Shown: positions 8,470-16,694, counted from the first letter of the stretch. The stretch: DNA of 28,513 nucleotides from CAZFUY01 sp964522445 (GCA_964522445.1 CAZFUY010000027.1:1-28513); one strand, 5' to 3'. Program-made: numbers and translations. The notes: generated from the letters alone by a model not told the origin.

Positions 8470-8873
8470 TATTTGAGTCCTAGTTTTTCCAGTAAAATAT
8501 CAGGGGATACCAGGCACATTTCATTTGTTCTCATATCTACAGCAACCTGAATGGTGTGCCCTTTGGTTAGTTTTGTACCTGTTTTAGCGTCACTAATCAG
8601 ATACTCAACTTTCATTCTGTTTTCATGTTCTGTTAGTTTTGCGTGAATGCATATTTTCTGCCCATAAGTTGCTGGCTGGATGTAGCGTAGTTTTACATCG
8701 ATGACTGGCCAGGCGTAATAAGACTGACGCATTTGCTCATAATTGTAATCAATTTTATCTAATAGCTCGGTACGTGCCATTTCGAAGTATTTTACATAGT
8801 GTCCATGCCAGACGATTTCCATTGGATCAATATCGTGGAATGGAACTTTAATAATAAGCTCTGCTTCGATCAT
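8469..8873 (-). CDS. apeK: YbgC/4HBT-type acyl thioesterase (ApeK)
   Basis: The 134-residue hotdog protein has the 4-hydroxybenzoyl-CoA thioesterase signature HDIDPMEIVWHGHYVKYFE (residues 13-31), with Asp16 and the HGHY turn in the places used for catalysis in YbgC-type enzymes. It would hydrolyse a thioester, either editing stalled chains or releasing an acyl group; its exact substrate in the pathway is not evident. It begins one base after the stop of the ammonia lyase and overlaps apeL by one base, so the three are likely translated together. Confidence 0.8.
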   Translation of the reverse strand: MIEAELIIKVPFHDIDPMEIVWHGHYVKYFEMARTELLDKIDYNYEQMRQSYYAWPVIDVKLRYIQPATYGQKICIHAKLTEHENRMKVEYLISDAKTGTKLTKGHTIQVAVDMRTNEMCLVSPDILLEKLGLK

Positions 8874-8874
8874 A

Positions 8875-10425
8875 TCAGGCCTGTTCGAACAGTGACCAGC
8901 TCTGATTCTGGATGGATGAAATCATCTCACGGAGCATGGATTCCAGCGGGCGGTCTTCATCAAGAAAATCAAATTTTTCAAAAATCTGATTTTTAAATGC
9001 GAGTAAATCTTTGTTTAATGTGGCTTCATCTATTTCATTATTTCGTAGCCGTATTTCAATGCCCTGACAAACAGCCAGTAGTTCAGCTGCTGCAACCTGC
9101 TCCGTTAATTCCAGAACCCTTAAGCAGTCTCGAGCGGCTATTGTGCCCATGCTTACTTTATCCTGGTTATGACATTCTGTTGATCGGGAGAAAACACTGG
9201 CGGGCATGGTTAGCTTTAGAGCTTCGGCAGTCCAGGCAGAAGTGCCAATCTGCACGGCTTTAAATCCGTGGTTGATGCTGGCACGTTCAGGACTAGCACC
9301 AGAAAGATTAGCGGGCAGGCCATGATTAAACTTGGTATCCATTAACAAAGCCATTTGCCTGTCCATTAAATCAGCCAGATTGGCAACACAGTTTTTCATT
9401 GAATCCATAACAAATGCAATGTGTCCACCATAAAAATGACCGCCATGTAAAACATGCTCGCCTTCGCCATCAATAATCGGGTTGTCATTGGCGCTATTTA
9501 ATTCATTTTCGATAAACTGCTGCATCCAGGGCAGGGAATCTTTAAGAACGCCAATAACATGAGGGGCGCAGCGAATAGAATAACGATCCTGCAAACGACT
9601 TGAGTTGCGAGGGTGTTCGTGGTGATTGAGATCGTGGCGAATCCATTCGGCGATCTGATTTTGCCCCTGATGAGGTTTTACACTAAACAATATGTCATCA
9701 AAATGATTGCTGTTACCCTGAAGAGCGATAGATGCCATAGAGGTTATTCTTGTAACCAGCCGACTAAGATATTCAGCTCTATCCCAGGCTGCACAGGCAA
9801 TAGCCGTCATCACAGCCGTGCCATTCATAATCGCCAGCCCTTCTTTGGGACGTAGCTTTAGTGGTGTGATGTTGTTTTCTTTTAGCACGTCAAGGGTGGG
9901 GCGCTGTTCACCTTTATATAGTACTTCACGCTCACCTATTAACGTGGCCGCTACATAAGAGAGAGGTGTCAGATCGCCGCTAGCCCCTACTGAGCCTTCT
10001 TCGGGGATAATGGGAGCAATATCATTGTTAATAAAGGTAACGATCTGTTCCAGTAGTTCCATGCGTACGCCAGAGTAGCCCTGGGCTAATGATGACAGGC
10101 GTGTTGCCAGAGTCGCTATGGATAATTCATGTGTTAGATATTTGCCCAGACCGCAGCCATGAAAGCGGGTCAGGTGTACGGGCAATTCTTCAATCTGGTG
10201 AGCAGGGATGCTAACTGTACAGGAGTCGCCATAGCCTGTGGTTACGCCATATATTACACCTTCCTCTTCCAGTAAATTATCAAGAAACTTTGCGCCTTTT
10301 GTTACTTTTTGTACAAAGCGGTCACTGGATGATAGATGGGCTTTCTGGTTTCCTTTGGCAATCGAAACTATATCCTGAATGGAAATGTTATTTTCGCCAA
10401 AGTAAGTTGTGCTTGTTTTAGTCAT
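8875..10425 (-). CDS. Aromatic amino acid ammonia lyase (PAL/TAL type) of the aryl polyene operon
   Basis: This is a 516-residue member of the HAL/PAL/TAL family. The Ala148-Ser149-Gly150 triad (GSVGASGDL) forms the MIO cofactor. Also visible are Tyr60 in IYGVTTGYG, Asn201 in NGT, Tyr282 and Arg285 in RYSIRC, and SANDNPI. The motif NQDKVSMG (420-427) has the NQD of phenylalanine and tyrosine lyases rather than the E-D-H-V-S form of histidine lyases. The substrate selectivity position reads Phe88-His89, where Rhodobacter-type TAL has His-Leu and histidine lyases have Ser-His, so I cannot choose between Tyr and Phe. Elimination of ammonia would give coumarate or cinnamate, a plausible starter for the adjacent ApeH. 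Position inside the operon (57 nt from apeJ, 1 nt from apeK) argues for a biosynthetic rather than catabolic role. Confidence 0.85.
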   Translation of the reverse strand: MTKTSTTYFGENNISIQDIVSIAKGNQKAHLSSSDRFVQKVTKGAKFLDNLLEEEGVIYGVTTGYGDSCTVSIPAHQIEELPVHLTRFHGCGLGKYLTHELSIATLATRLSSLAQGYSGVRMELLEQIVTFINNDIAPIIPEEGSVGASGDLTPLSYVAATLIGEREVLYKGEQRPTLDVLKENNITPLKLRPKEGLAIMNGTAVMTAIACAAWDRAEYLSRLVTRITSMASIALQGNSNHFDDILFSVKPHQGQNQIAEWIRHDLNHHEHPRNSSRLQDRYSIRCAPHVIGVLKDSLPWMQQFIENELNSANDNPIIDGEGEHVLHGGHFYGGHIAFVMDSMKNCVANLADLMDRQMALLMDTKFNHGLPANLSGASPERASINHGFKAVQIGTSAWTAEALKLTMPASVFSRSTECHNQDKVSMGTIAARDCLRVLELTEQVAAAELLAVCQGIEIRLRNNEIDEATLNKDLLAFKNQIFEKFDFLDEDRPLESMLREMISSIQNQSWSLFEQA

Positions 10426-10482
10426 ATTGCCTGTATCTTATTTCAATAAATTGGATGATATCCCTGATATCGTTATTACGTG

Positions 10483-12171
10483 CTAATTGTCTGATGGGCT
10501 TGGGGGTGCCCAGATATCAAAAAAATTAAACCATTGAAAAGGTGCTTTATGGCAGTAATATTCCAGTCTTTTAGCATATTGCTGTGCAAATAAGCGAATG
10601 TCCTGTTGTCTGGTTTTTCGAGATAATTTAATTTCATCAGAAAATGGCTCAAGATAAATACGATAGCCATCCTGCTCTTTTAGACAAAACATTAAGTATA
10701 CAGGGCATTTAAGCAGGCTTGCCAGAATAAAAGGTCCCTGTGAGAATTCGGCTGGCTCATTAAAGAAATCAACGACACAGTTTCGATTGACCGAATTTAT
10801 TGCGGTTCGATCCCCCATGGTGACAATCATTTCTCCCTGGTCGATTTTGTTCTTTAATAAAATACCTGTGTCTGGGCTTATCTGGTTTACGTGTATTAAA
10901 TGATTGTTGATATTGGGGTTAACTTTTTTTAGCGTATTGCTAAAGTTTTTAGCATTTTGAGTAAACACCAGAGCATTCATTGTGAACTCTTCAATTTTAT
11001 CTGCAAGTGCGCGGCTAAGTTCGATATTACCAAGATGGGCACTAATAATCATTGCGCCCTGTTTATTAGCTGCGTGATCAATAAAAATTTGCGTATCATC
11101 AAAGTGAACCTGTTCAGAGGTGATTTTCCCAGACCATGATGAAACCTTATCCAGAGCCGAGAGACCAAAACTTAAAAAGTGTCTGTAGCTAGTCCATAAA
11201 GTAGGTGGTGATGGAATAACAGGGTTGCCAGATTTATGAATCTTCTGTAAATATTTAAATGATGCGCGTCGAGATGTTGAATTTGTTGCAAAAAAGTAGG
11301 CAACAACAACGGCTACAAAGCCAGAAGAAATCTTGTGGCCTAATATTTTATAAGCCAGTAGTAGCGTATAAATACCAAAGGCGCTGCCTCTTTCAGTTAT
11401 TGCAGACCAGTGATTCTCATTCTTTGTTTTTTCAGGAAAAAATTTTCTATAAACCAATAAAGGTGATCTTAATAGCATTCCAAAAAACAAACGGGTGTGC
11501 ATTTTTGTAATTAACCAGTTGTCTTTAATGTAATTAAAATGTGAAATGCCAGTTTCTGGATAGTGTACTTTTGTTTTTAATATAATAACGGGAATAGATG
11601 CCCATACGATTCTAACCAGAATACTGGTGTCGTAATCCATTCGTTTACCAATTTTTGAACTGTTTACTATTTTATTAGTTGCCTTAAGTGGGTACATTCT
11701 AAAGCCGCACATTGAGTCGATAGGGTGTAGTGTTAAAGTTTCAATGGCAACCCAGAAATGCGTGATGTTTCGAGCGATCTTTCTTGCTTTAGGTATTGAT
11801 TCATCATAAACAGGATGTCCACAAATTAAAGCCTGTTCATTATTTTTTGCATTCTTAATAAATTCAGGGATGTCTTTTAAATTATGTTGCCCATCGGCAT
11901 CCACCTGTAATGCGTGAGTGAATTCCATATTCTCAGCTATAGCGAAAGCTTTTGTGACGGCAACGCCTTTTCCCTGATTTATTTCAAGGCGATGTGTAAA
12001 GCAGTTTTTGAATTTTGTTTTTAATTCTTTAATTTTTTCCTGTGTTTTTATATTGCTGCCATCGTCAATAATAATGCAGGGTAAATTAAAATCGCATACG
12101 GTAGAAACCGTTTTTTCAATGGTGTCTGCATGGTTGAAAATGGGAATGATTACACAGGGATTAAAAGACAT
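10483..12171 (-). CDS. apeJ: Two-domain glycosyltransferase-2 / LpxL-like acyltransferase (ApeJ)
   Basis: The 562-residue protein fuses two enzymes. Residues 5 to about 235 form a family 2 glycosyltransferase: CVIIPIFNHADTIEKTV, IIIDDGSN, and the metal-binding DAD at 91-93 (VDADGQHN). Residues from about 305 resemble the lysophospholipid acyltransferases of lipid A synthesis (LpxL/HtrB), with the catalytic H379-LGNI-E384 motif. This fused form is a known hallmark of aryl polyene clusters and is thought to help join the polyene to a sugar-containing lipid anchor at the membrane. A 15-nt gap separates it from the ApeH-ApeI gene upstream, and 57 nt from the lyase downstream, the widest gap inside the operon. 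Confidence 0.85.
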   Translation of the reverse strand: MSFNPCVIIPIFNHADTIEKTVSTVCDFNLPCIIIDDGSNIKTQEKIKELKTKFKNCFTHRLEINQGKGVAVTKAFAIAENMEFTHALQVDADGQHNLKDIPEFIKNAKNNEQALICGHPVYDESIPKARKIARNITHFWVAIETLTLHPIDSMCGFRMYPLKATNKIVNSSKIGKRMDYDTSILVRIVWASIPVIILKTKVHYPETGISHFNYIKDNWLITKMHTRLFFGMLLRSPLLVYRKFFPEKTKNENHWSAITERGSAFGIYTLLLAYKILGHKISSGFVAVVVAYFFATNSTSRRASFKYLQKIHKSGNPVIPSPPTLWTSYRHFLSFGLSALDKVSSWSGKITSEQVHFDDTQIFIDHAANKQGAMIISAHLGNIELSRALADKIEEFTMNALVFTQNAKNFSNTLKKVNPNINNHLIHVNQISPDTGILLKNKIDQGEMIVTMGDRTAINSVNRNCVVDFFNEPAEFSQGPFILASLLKCPVYLMFCLKEQDGYRIYLEPFSDEIKLSRKTRQQDIRLFAQQYAKRLEYYCHKAPFQWFNFFDIWAPPSPSDN

Positions 12172-12186
12172 GATGTATTTATTTTT

Positions 12187-13953
12187 TCATCCCAGTATTA
12201 TTCGGCCAGATGAAAATTTGGCATGTGAAGACTTAAAGCTGTAATTTAATTTATTACTGTCTTTTTTATAGCTCAGAGTCAGTGTGACAAGTTCATTTGG
12301 AACAATAAAATTATAAAACTTAATAACTTCCATGCCTTTAAAGTCGCCTGTTACATTTAAGTATTCTTTAGCAAATTTAATGGCCCAGTCTATTTGTATA
12401 ACGCCGGGAAGAACAGGGTTATCAGGAAAGTGGCCATTGAAGTAATACAGGTTTTCCAGGATATTTAATGATAACTCAATTTTGTTTTCACCCGTTTTAT
12501 TGATTTTATCAATAGCAGGTTTTGTTGGTGAGTTTGAGTTTGAGTTTGAGTTTGAGTCTGTGTCCGTAAATATTTTTTTCAGATCCTGTTGGGTTGTTTT
12601 TCCCTGTGGGTTGGTGGGTATTTGTGAAACATAGCGCCATTTTCTGGGCAGTACTACGGCTTCAAAATATTGGCCAAGGTGTTTTTTTAAAGTCCCATTG
12701 AGTATGCGTTTGTTATTGCTTTTTAAAAAATCATCCCCTTTGTTATTCAATGTGGCAACTATTGCAAGTATGCTGCGTTTTCCATCCAGTACTGTTGATG
12801 CGCAATCAGAAATAAAAGGATGTGTTTTTAGCTGGTTTTCCAGCTCTGTAAGTGATAGCCGTTTTTCTTCAATTTTTACAATCTTATCCGTGCGTCCCAG
12901 ATGTTCAAAACGATTATTTTTTATATCCAGAGAAATAATATCGCTAGTTGAATACCAGTCGCCTGAACCTTCAAAAGGTGATTTTATAATTAGCGTATTA
13001 TCTTCTGAATTTTGTTTGATTTCTATTTCTGAAAAAACTGTCCAGCTCTGGCTGTGCCTGTTATCTGTTTGCTGACGATGAGCGATGCCTCCGGTTTCTG
13101 AGCTTCCAAAAACTTCAGTTACAGGAAAGTCTAGCAGGCTACTTAATTTCAGTGCGGAAGGTGTATCCAGTGGCCCGCCAGATGAGAATACACGGTGAAT
13201 TTTATTTTTAGCCTGATTAAAATCTATTAGTTCAGGGATGCGTTTTAAGTGTGCAGGACTCGATATTAATATGTTGTCAGCAGACTGTAATATTTTTTCC
13301 AGCATTTTTTCTGGATATTGATAGGTTGTTGCGTCAAAGCAACGTCCACTGCATAGCGGCCATAATAATCTAAATATTAAGCCATAAATATGCTGGTGAG
13401 AAACGGTTGAGCGTATAATAGCATCACCAATAGACTCGCCCCAGAGTTGTTCAAGTATGCGGAACTCTGATTCTAGCTGATAAAGTTTTTTAATAATTTT
13501 TTTTGGCTGCCCGGTTGAACCGGATGTGAATAAAATTAATTCCAGATCATTATCTGGAAAATCTATTGTTGCAGCGGCTGGCGTTAGTTTTTTATCTGCA
13601 ATGATCTGGCTTGTTGTGATGTTTGTTGGTTCTAAAATTAAATCGCTAAAGATATGGCTGATTTCACTTTCTATAGATTTAATAAATTCTGGCTTTGCAT
13701 TAGGTAAAAGAACAGGTGTTTTATTGCAGTAAAAAATAGCCAGTAAAGCAACTGCAAAATAGTAACTGTTATCAAAGTAGAGGGCTATTTTGTTTTCTTT
13801 TATTTTATTTATCTGAGTGATTGCCTGCTGAATGTCAGCCTGCATTGTTTTACCGTCGATTATTTCTTCATTTACGATGGTGATAGTGCTTTGACTGGCT
13901 AATGACAGAACTGACTGTTGCAGTGTTTTTAATCTGTTTGTGCTTCTATCCAT
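12187..13953 (-). CDS. apeH-apeI: AMP-dependent acyl ligase fused to hotdog dehydratase (ApeH-ApeI)
   Basis: The 588-residue protein joins two activities usually encoded by separate ape genes. Residues 1 to about 462 are an adenylate-forming ligase: P-loop TSGSTGQPKK (143-152), FGSSETGGIA (282-291), YSTSDI (334-339) and the catalytic lysine in NPQGKTTQQ (Lys452). This half would activate the aromatic starter acid for loading on an ACP. Residues from about 488 are an ApeI/FabZ-like hotdog dehydratase with the catalytic His508 in NGHFPDNPVLPGVIQIDWA. Between them lies a low-complexity Ser-Asn linker (464-476) encoded by a hexanucleotide repeat. The reading frame is open throughout. It starts two bases after the apeG stop. 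Confidence 0.87.
   Translation of the reverse strand: MDRSTNRLKTLQQSVLSLASQSTITIVNEEIIDGKTMQADIQQAITQINKIKENKIALYFDNSYYFAVALLAIFYCNKTPVLLPNAKPEFIKSIESEISHIFSDLILEPTNITTSQIIADKKLTPAAATIDFPDNDLELILFTSGSTGQPKKIIKKLYQLESEFRILEQLWGESIGDAIIRSTVSHQHIYGLIFRLLWPLCSGRCFDATTYQYPEKMLEKILQSADNILISSPAHLKRIPELIDFNQAKNKIHRVFSSGGPLDTPSALKLSSLLDFPVTEVFGSSETGGIAHRQQTDNRHSQSWTVFSEIEIKQNSEDNTLIIKSPFEGSGDWYSTSDIISLDIKNNRFEHLGRTDKIVKIEEKRLSLTELENQLKTHPFISDCASTVLDGKRSILAIVATLNNKGDDFLKSNNKRILNGTLKKHLGQYFEAVVLPRKWRYVSQIPTNPQGKTTQQDLKKIFTDTDSNSNSNSNSPTKPAIDKINKTGENKIELSLNILENLYYFNGHFPDNPVLPGVIQIDWAIKFAKEYLNVTGDFKGMEVIKFYNFIVPNELVTLTLSYKKDSNKLNYSFKSSHAKFSSGRIILG
12530..12559. repeat. Hexanucleotide tandem repeat inside apeH-apeI
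   Basis: Four perfect GAGTTT units followed by one GAGTCT variant. On the minus (coding) strand they encode alternating Ser-Asn at the joint between the ligase and dehydratase domains. Because the unit is six bases, slippage would lengthen or shorten the linker by two residues without breaking the frame. Confidence 0.9.
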
Positions 13954-13955
13954 GA

Positions 13956-14519
13956 TTATGCGTTTCTCATTTTTACTGTTCGAACTGCGTATTCAACTGC
14001 AAACAAAAGTCCCATTAATAAATAGGCAATTAACCCATTATAAAGCGTCCAGACTTCCAGTGAAGAAAATAGAACGGTATAGCCTGAAATGGTGATATTA
14101 AAAATAAAAAAGATGCACCATATTTGAGTGACTTTTCTTGTGTAGATAATGGCTTTTTCTGGTAAGTCGGGTGTTTTGATGCGAGCAAAGCGCTCAATGA
14201 TTGAGGGTGGCTTTATAAGCGTGTAGCCAAATAAAATGAGTAATGCAAAGCTCACAGCAATGGGATTTAACTGTACATATAAAGGATCATTAAACGTAAC
14301 GATTAAAATGCCAGTAATGGCGCTTGCAATGCTAATGCCTATTAAAGGTTTGAGTTGTTGAAGGGTTGTGTTTTTAGTTAATAGACTAATTCGTAATAAT
14401 AAAACAGCAAGAAGCATTATGCCCAGATAGCGAGGTTCAAAATACTGTAGCCCGTAGTAAACGGCTAAGGGGTACAGTATTAATATTACTGAAGCTAATA
14501 TAAACAGGATGCGTTGCAT
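13956..14519 (-). CDS. apeG: Multi-pass inner-membrane protein, COG4648 type (ApeG)
   Basis: The 187-residue protein is strongly hydrophobic, with about six membrane-spanning segments (near residues 4-22, 31-46, 58-75, 84-102, 130-152 and 156-176) and a short basic C-terminus. No catalytic motif is visible. The position between the ACP pair and the ligase is that of the COG4648 membrane protein in aryl polyene clusters; its function is unknown, possibly anchoring the synthase or handling the lipid product at the membrane. It is 14 nt downstream of apeF and 2 nt upstream of apeH-apeI. Confidence 0.75.
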   Translation of the reverse strand: MQRILFILASVILILYPLAVYYGLQYFEPRYLGIMLLAVLLLRISLLTKNTTLQQLKPLIGISIASAITGILIVTFNDPLYVQLNPIAVSFALLILFGYTLIKPPSIIERFARIKTPDLPEKAIIYTRKVTQIWCIFFIFNITISGYTVLFSSLEVWTLYNGLIAYLLMGLLFAVEYAVRTVKMRNA

Positions 14520-14533
14520 TTTTATATTGGGCG

Positions 14534-14782
14534 TTAATCATGAATAAGTTTATGTACGGCTTCAACAACGTCCTGTACGGTTCGAACGCTTCTGAAGTCA
14601 TCAGGTTTAACTTTTTTTCCAGTTAGTTTCTGGAGCTTAACAACCATATCTATGGCATCAATGCTGTCCAGATCCAGTTCTTCATAAAGACGTGCTTCAG
14701 GTACTATGTCGCTTTTATCTATTTCAAATAGCTCTGCAAGTACAATTTTTATTTGTTCAAGAATTTCTTCATCGGTTTGCAT
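14534..14782 (-). CDS. apeF: Acyl carrier protein (ApeF)
   Basis: The 82-residue acidic protein has the phosphopantetheine attachment motif LDLDSIDAID, with Ser40 as the modified residue, and four-helix ACP spacing. Aryl polyene systems use two ACPs, one (ApeE) for the growing chain and starter and a second (ApeF) whose role is less clear. It differs strongly from ApeE, so the two are likely specialised rather than redundant. It lies 13 nt downstream of apeE. No phosphopantetheinyl transferase gene is visible in the window to activate it. Confidence 0.87.
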   Translation of the reverse strand: MQTDEEILEQIKIVLAELFEIDKSDIVPEARLYEELDLDSIDAIDMVVKLQKLTGKKVKPDDFRSVRTVQDVVEAVHKLIHD

Positions 14783-14795
14783 GGTAGAGCCTTAC

Positions 14796-15053
14796 TTATG
14801 CTTTGTTGGATTCAATCAGTTTTACAAGTGTTGCAACTGATTCAAAATGTTTTTTTGTTTCATCTGAATTAGAGTCGATTTTCAGATTATATTTCTTATG
14901 CAGGCTCATGCCTAATTCTAGAGCATCTATTGAGTCAAGACCTAAGCCATCACCAAATAATGGTGCATCTGTGTCAATATCATCTGCTGAGATATCTTCG
15001 AGATCAAGTGAGTCGATAATTAATAATTTAACTTCGAGTGCTAAATCAGTCAT
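14796..15053 (-). CDS. apeE: Acyl carrier protein (ApeE)
   Basis: The 85-residue acidic protein has the attachment motif GLGLDSIDALEL with Ser41 as the phosphopantetheine site. In characterised aryl polyene systems ApeE is the ACP on which starter and extended polyene chains are carried. I chose the ATG at 15053, which overlaps the apeD stop by eight bases; a TTG two codons earlier also exists. The close spacing with apeD and apeF supports coupled translation. Confidence 0.87.
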   Translation of the reverse strand: MTDLALEVKLLIIDSLDLEDISADDIDTDAPLFGDGLGLDSIDALELGMSLHKKYNLKIDSNSDETKKHFESVATLVKLIESNKA

Positions 15054-15822
15054 TAGCAAAAACTTCCTTTTGATAATAATCTTGCAAAAAATTAGTTAGT
15101 CTTCTTGATGCCAGAGGCATGTTGTCTTTGTTGTCTATAAAGGGTGATACTTTTATTTCGTCTTTAATTGCAACATAGAGATGCAAAGGGCCATTTTTAG
15201 GTATTTGATACCAGCGCTCTTCTTTTGTTAGTGATGATGGTTTACAGATAATGGTTGCTGGCAATAGATCTTTGCCGCTTCTTAGTGCGATATTAGCCGC
15301 GCCTCGTTGAAATTTGTAGCTACTGCCGGGAGTGGTTCGTGTACCTTCCGGGAAAATAATTAGAGAACGCCCATCATTTATTGCATTAGCACAATCGTTA
15401 AGTAGCTGTTCTGGTGATGAGTTGTTTATATAGCCTGCTGCCTTAACTGCGCCGCCAATCAGGGGGTTTTTCCATAATGATTGTTTCACAATGCAATCTG
15501 TCTCTTTCATTAGTGAAATTAGCACAACCACATCAATGAGTGAGGGGTGATTAGCAATAAGCAGGCTGTTGCTTTCTGAATTGAGTCGCTCTTCGCCATA
15601 AATGTGTACTCGCAATACGCCAACAAACTGCATTAGAAAGACAAAAAAGCGGAATCCATAATGGACAACCCTTTGAGCCATTAAATTCTTTTTATTCTGG
15701 CTGATGGGTAAAATATTTATTACAGGGAAAACGCTAATTGAAAGAATGAGTCCGCCTGTTCCAAAACAGAAGAAACATAATCCCGTTGCTAATATGCGCC
15801 AGTAGTAGTTCAAATTAGGCAA
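15046..15822 (-). CDS. apeD: 1-acylglycerol-3-phosphate O-acyltransferase-like protein (ApeD)
   Basis: The 258-residue PlsC-family protein has the acyltransferase motifs NHPSLID (H92 and D97 of the H-x4-D catalytic pair) and FPEGTRT (157-163), preceded by a hydrophobic N-terminal segment (about residues 10-38). It would transfer an acyl group to a glycerol- or sugar-containing acceptor at the inner membrane, presumably to build the lipid part of the aryl polyene conjugate. The start is a TTG inside the end of apeC, with GGGGA a few bases upstream; no alternative ATG exists before the catalytic motifs, so the TTG assignment is well supported. Confidence 0.82.
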   Translation of the reverse strand: MPNLNYYWRILATGLCFFCFGTGGLILSISVFPVINILPISQNKKNLMAQRVVHYGFRFFVFLMQFVGVLRVHIYGEERLNSESNSLLIANHPSLIDVVVLISLMKETDCIVKQSLWKNPLIGGAVKAAGYINNSSPEQLLNDCANAINDGRSLIIFPEGTRTTPGSSYKFQRGAANIALRSGKDLLPATIICKPSSLTKEERWYQIPKNGPLHLYVAIKDEIKVSPFIDNKDNMPLASRRLTNFLQDYYQKEVFAND

Positions 15823-16546
15823 TTGAAATTCCCCAGTTCCACGACAGTCTATCTCCTGCTATTTTTAAGGTTTTTCTCCTGCCGCTTAGTAGCTGTAGTA
15901 GTGATAACCCATGTTGTTTAGTGGTCGTGGATTCTATCAAATTGTTGGATGATAGTGAAAGCTTCATTCCTGTGTCGTTTAGAGATAATAGCAGGGCAAG
16001 GGAAAAGGGCTTTTCTGGCATATCAGAATACTGGCTGTAATGAGGGTGTAGCGGCTCTTCTGCAAGTACCAGTAGTACCCTGTTTTGCTGACCACCTGTA
16101 AGCTGGCATACGGCTTCAATAAAGCCCATTTCAAGAGAATCTGCACCAGCTGCTATGGCTGTAGAAGGAGATTGGTCTTTATTGGCAATGGCGTACATGC
16201 CTGAAGCTGTGTTATGTACAGAGGTGCTGAAGCCAGTGGGCGATATTGCTGTGTTATGTGCTATATCTTCCAGTAGTTTAACGGTTGTATTGAGTTCCCC
16301 GTAGCGAGATACAAATACCGTAGAAACAGGATCTTCTTTCTGTATGCAGTCGAAGGCTGAAACCAGCGCGAGTTTACTTAATCCGCTTAAGCGCCGCCTG
16401 AACATGGCGGGTAAAAACTTTACATTGGGAGAGCCCTGATCATCGATCAGGTTAATATCGCCCGTCCAGTTTTGCCATTGGTCGTGTGTTTCAATGCCGG
16501 GAGCCCAGGCACTCCATTTTTCAATTGTTGCTGTTGCAGAAATCAT
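15815..16546 (-). CDS. apeC: Truncated ketosynthase-like chain-length-factor homologue (ApeC)
   Basis: The 243-residue protein corresponds to the N-terminal half of a ketosynthase (Ketoacyl-synt_2 type). At the place where ketosynthases carry the nucleophilic cysteine it reads STSVHNTASG (107-116), with no Cys, and the histidine-bearing C-terminal half is absent. That agrees with ApeC, which in Xenorhabdus pairs with ApeO as a non-catalytic chain-length-factor-like partner. The length is normal for this family, so this is not a decayed gene. It is the first gene of the operon, about 140 nt downstream of a strong predicted promoter. Confidence 0.82.
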   Translation of the reverse strand: MISATATIEKWSAWAPGIETHDQWQNWTGDINLIDDQGSPNVKFLPAMFRRRLSGLSKLALVSAFDCIQKEDPVSTVFVSRYGELNTTVKLLEDIAHNTAISPTGFSTSVHNTASGMYAIANKDQSPSTAIAAGADSLEMGFIEAVCQLTGGQQNRVLLVLAEEPLHPHYSQYSDMPEKPFSLALLLSLNDTGMKLSLSSNNLIESTTTKQHGLSLLQLLSGRRKTLKIAGDRLSWNWGISIA

Positions 16547-16694
16547 CTCAAACTGTGGTAATAAATTTAAACTAAAAGGTTGATAAAACTAGAAAGCAGA
16601 TTTCTTTTCGTGTGCTACATACGTTGATGGCGAGCTGTCTGAGCAGCAATGGGCATTAATTTGTATATTTGCAGGAGTAGCGAAAAGAAGGCGC

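Noticed and set aside
8875..10425. Ammonia lyase considered as catabolic histidase (hutH)
   Set aside because: It lacks other hut genes, has NQD instead of the histidase E-D-H-V-S motif, and is embedded in the ape operon with near-zero spacing to apeK.
12530..12559. Short tandem repeat considered as CRISPR or phase-variation tract
   Set aside because: There are no spacers, and a six-base unit in a coding frame cannot switch the frame; it is better described as a linker-encoding repeat.
15046..15822. apeD start considered as misannotated because it begins with TTG
   Set aside because: GGGGA lies at proper distance, the overlap with the apeC stop is typical for this operon, and no later ATG precedes the conserved hydrophobic N-terminal segment.
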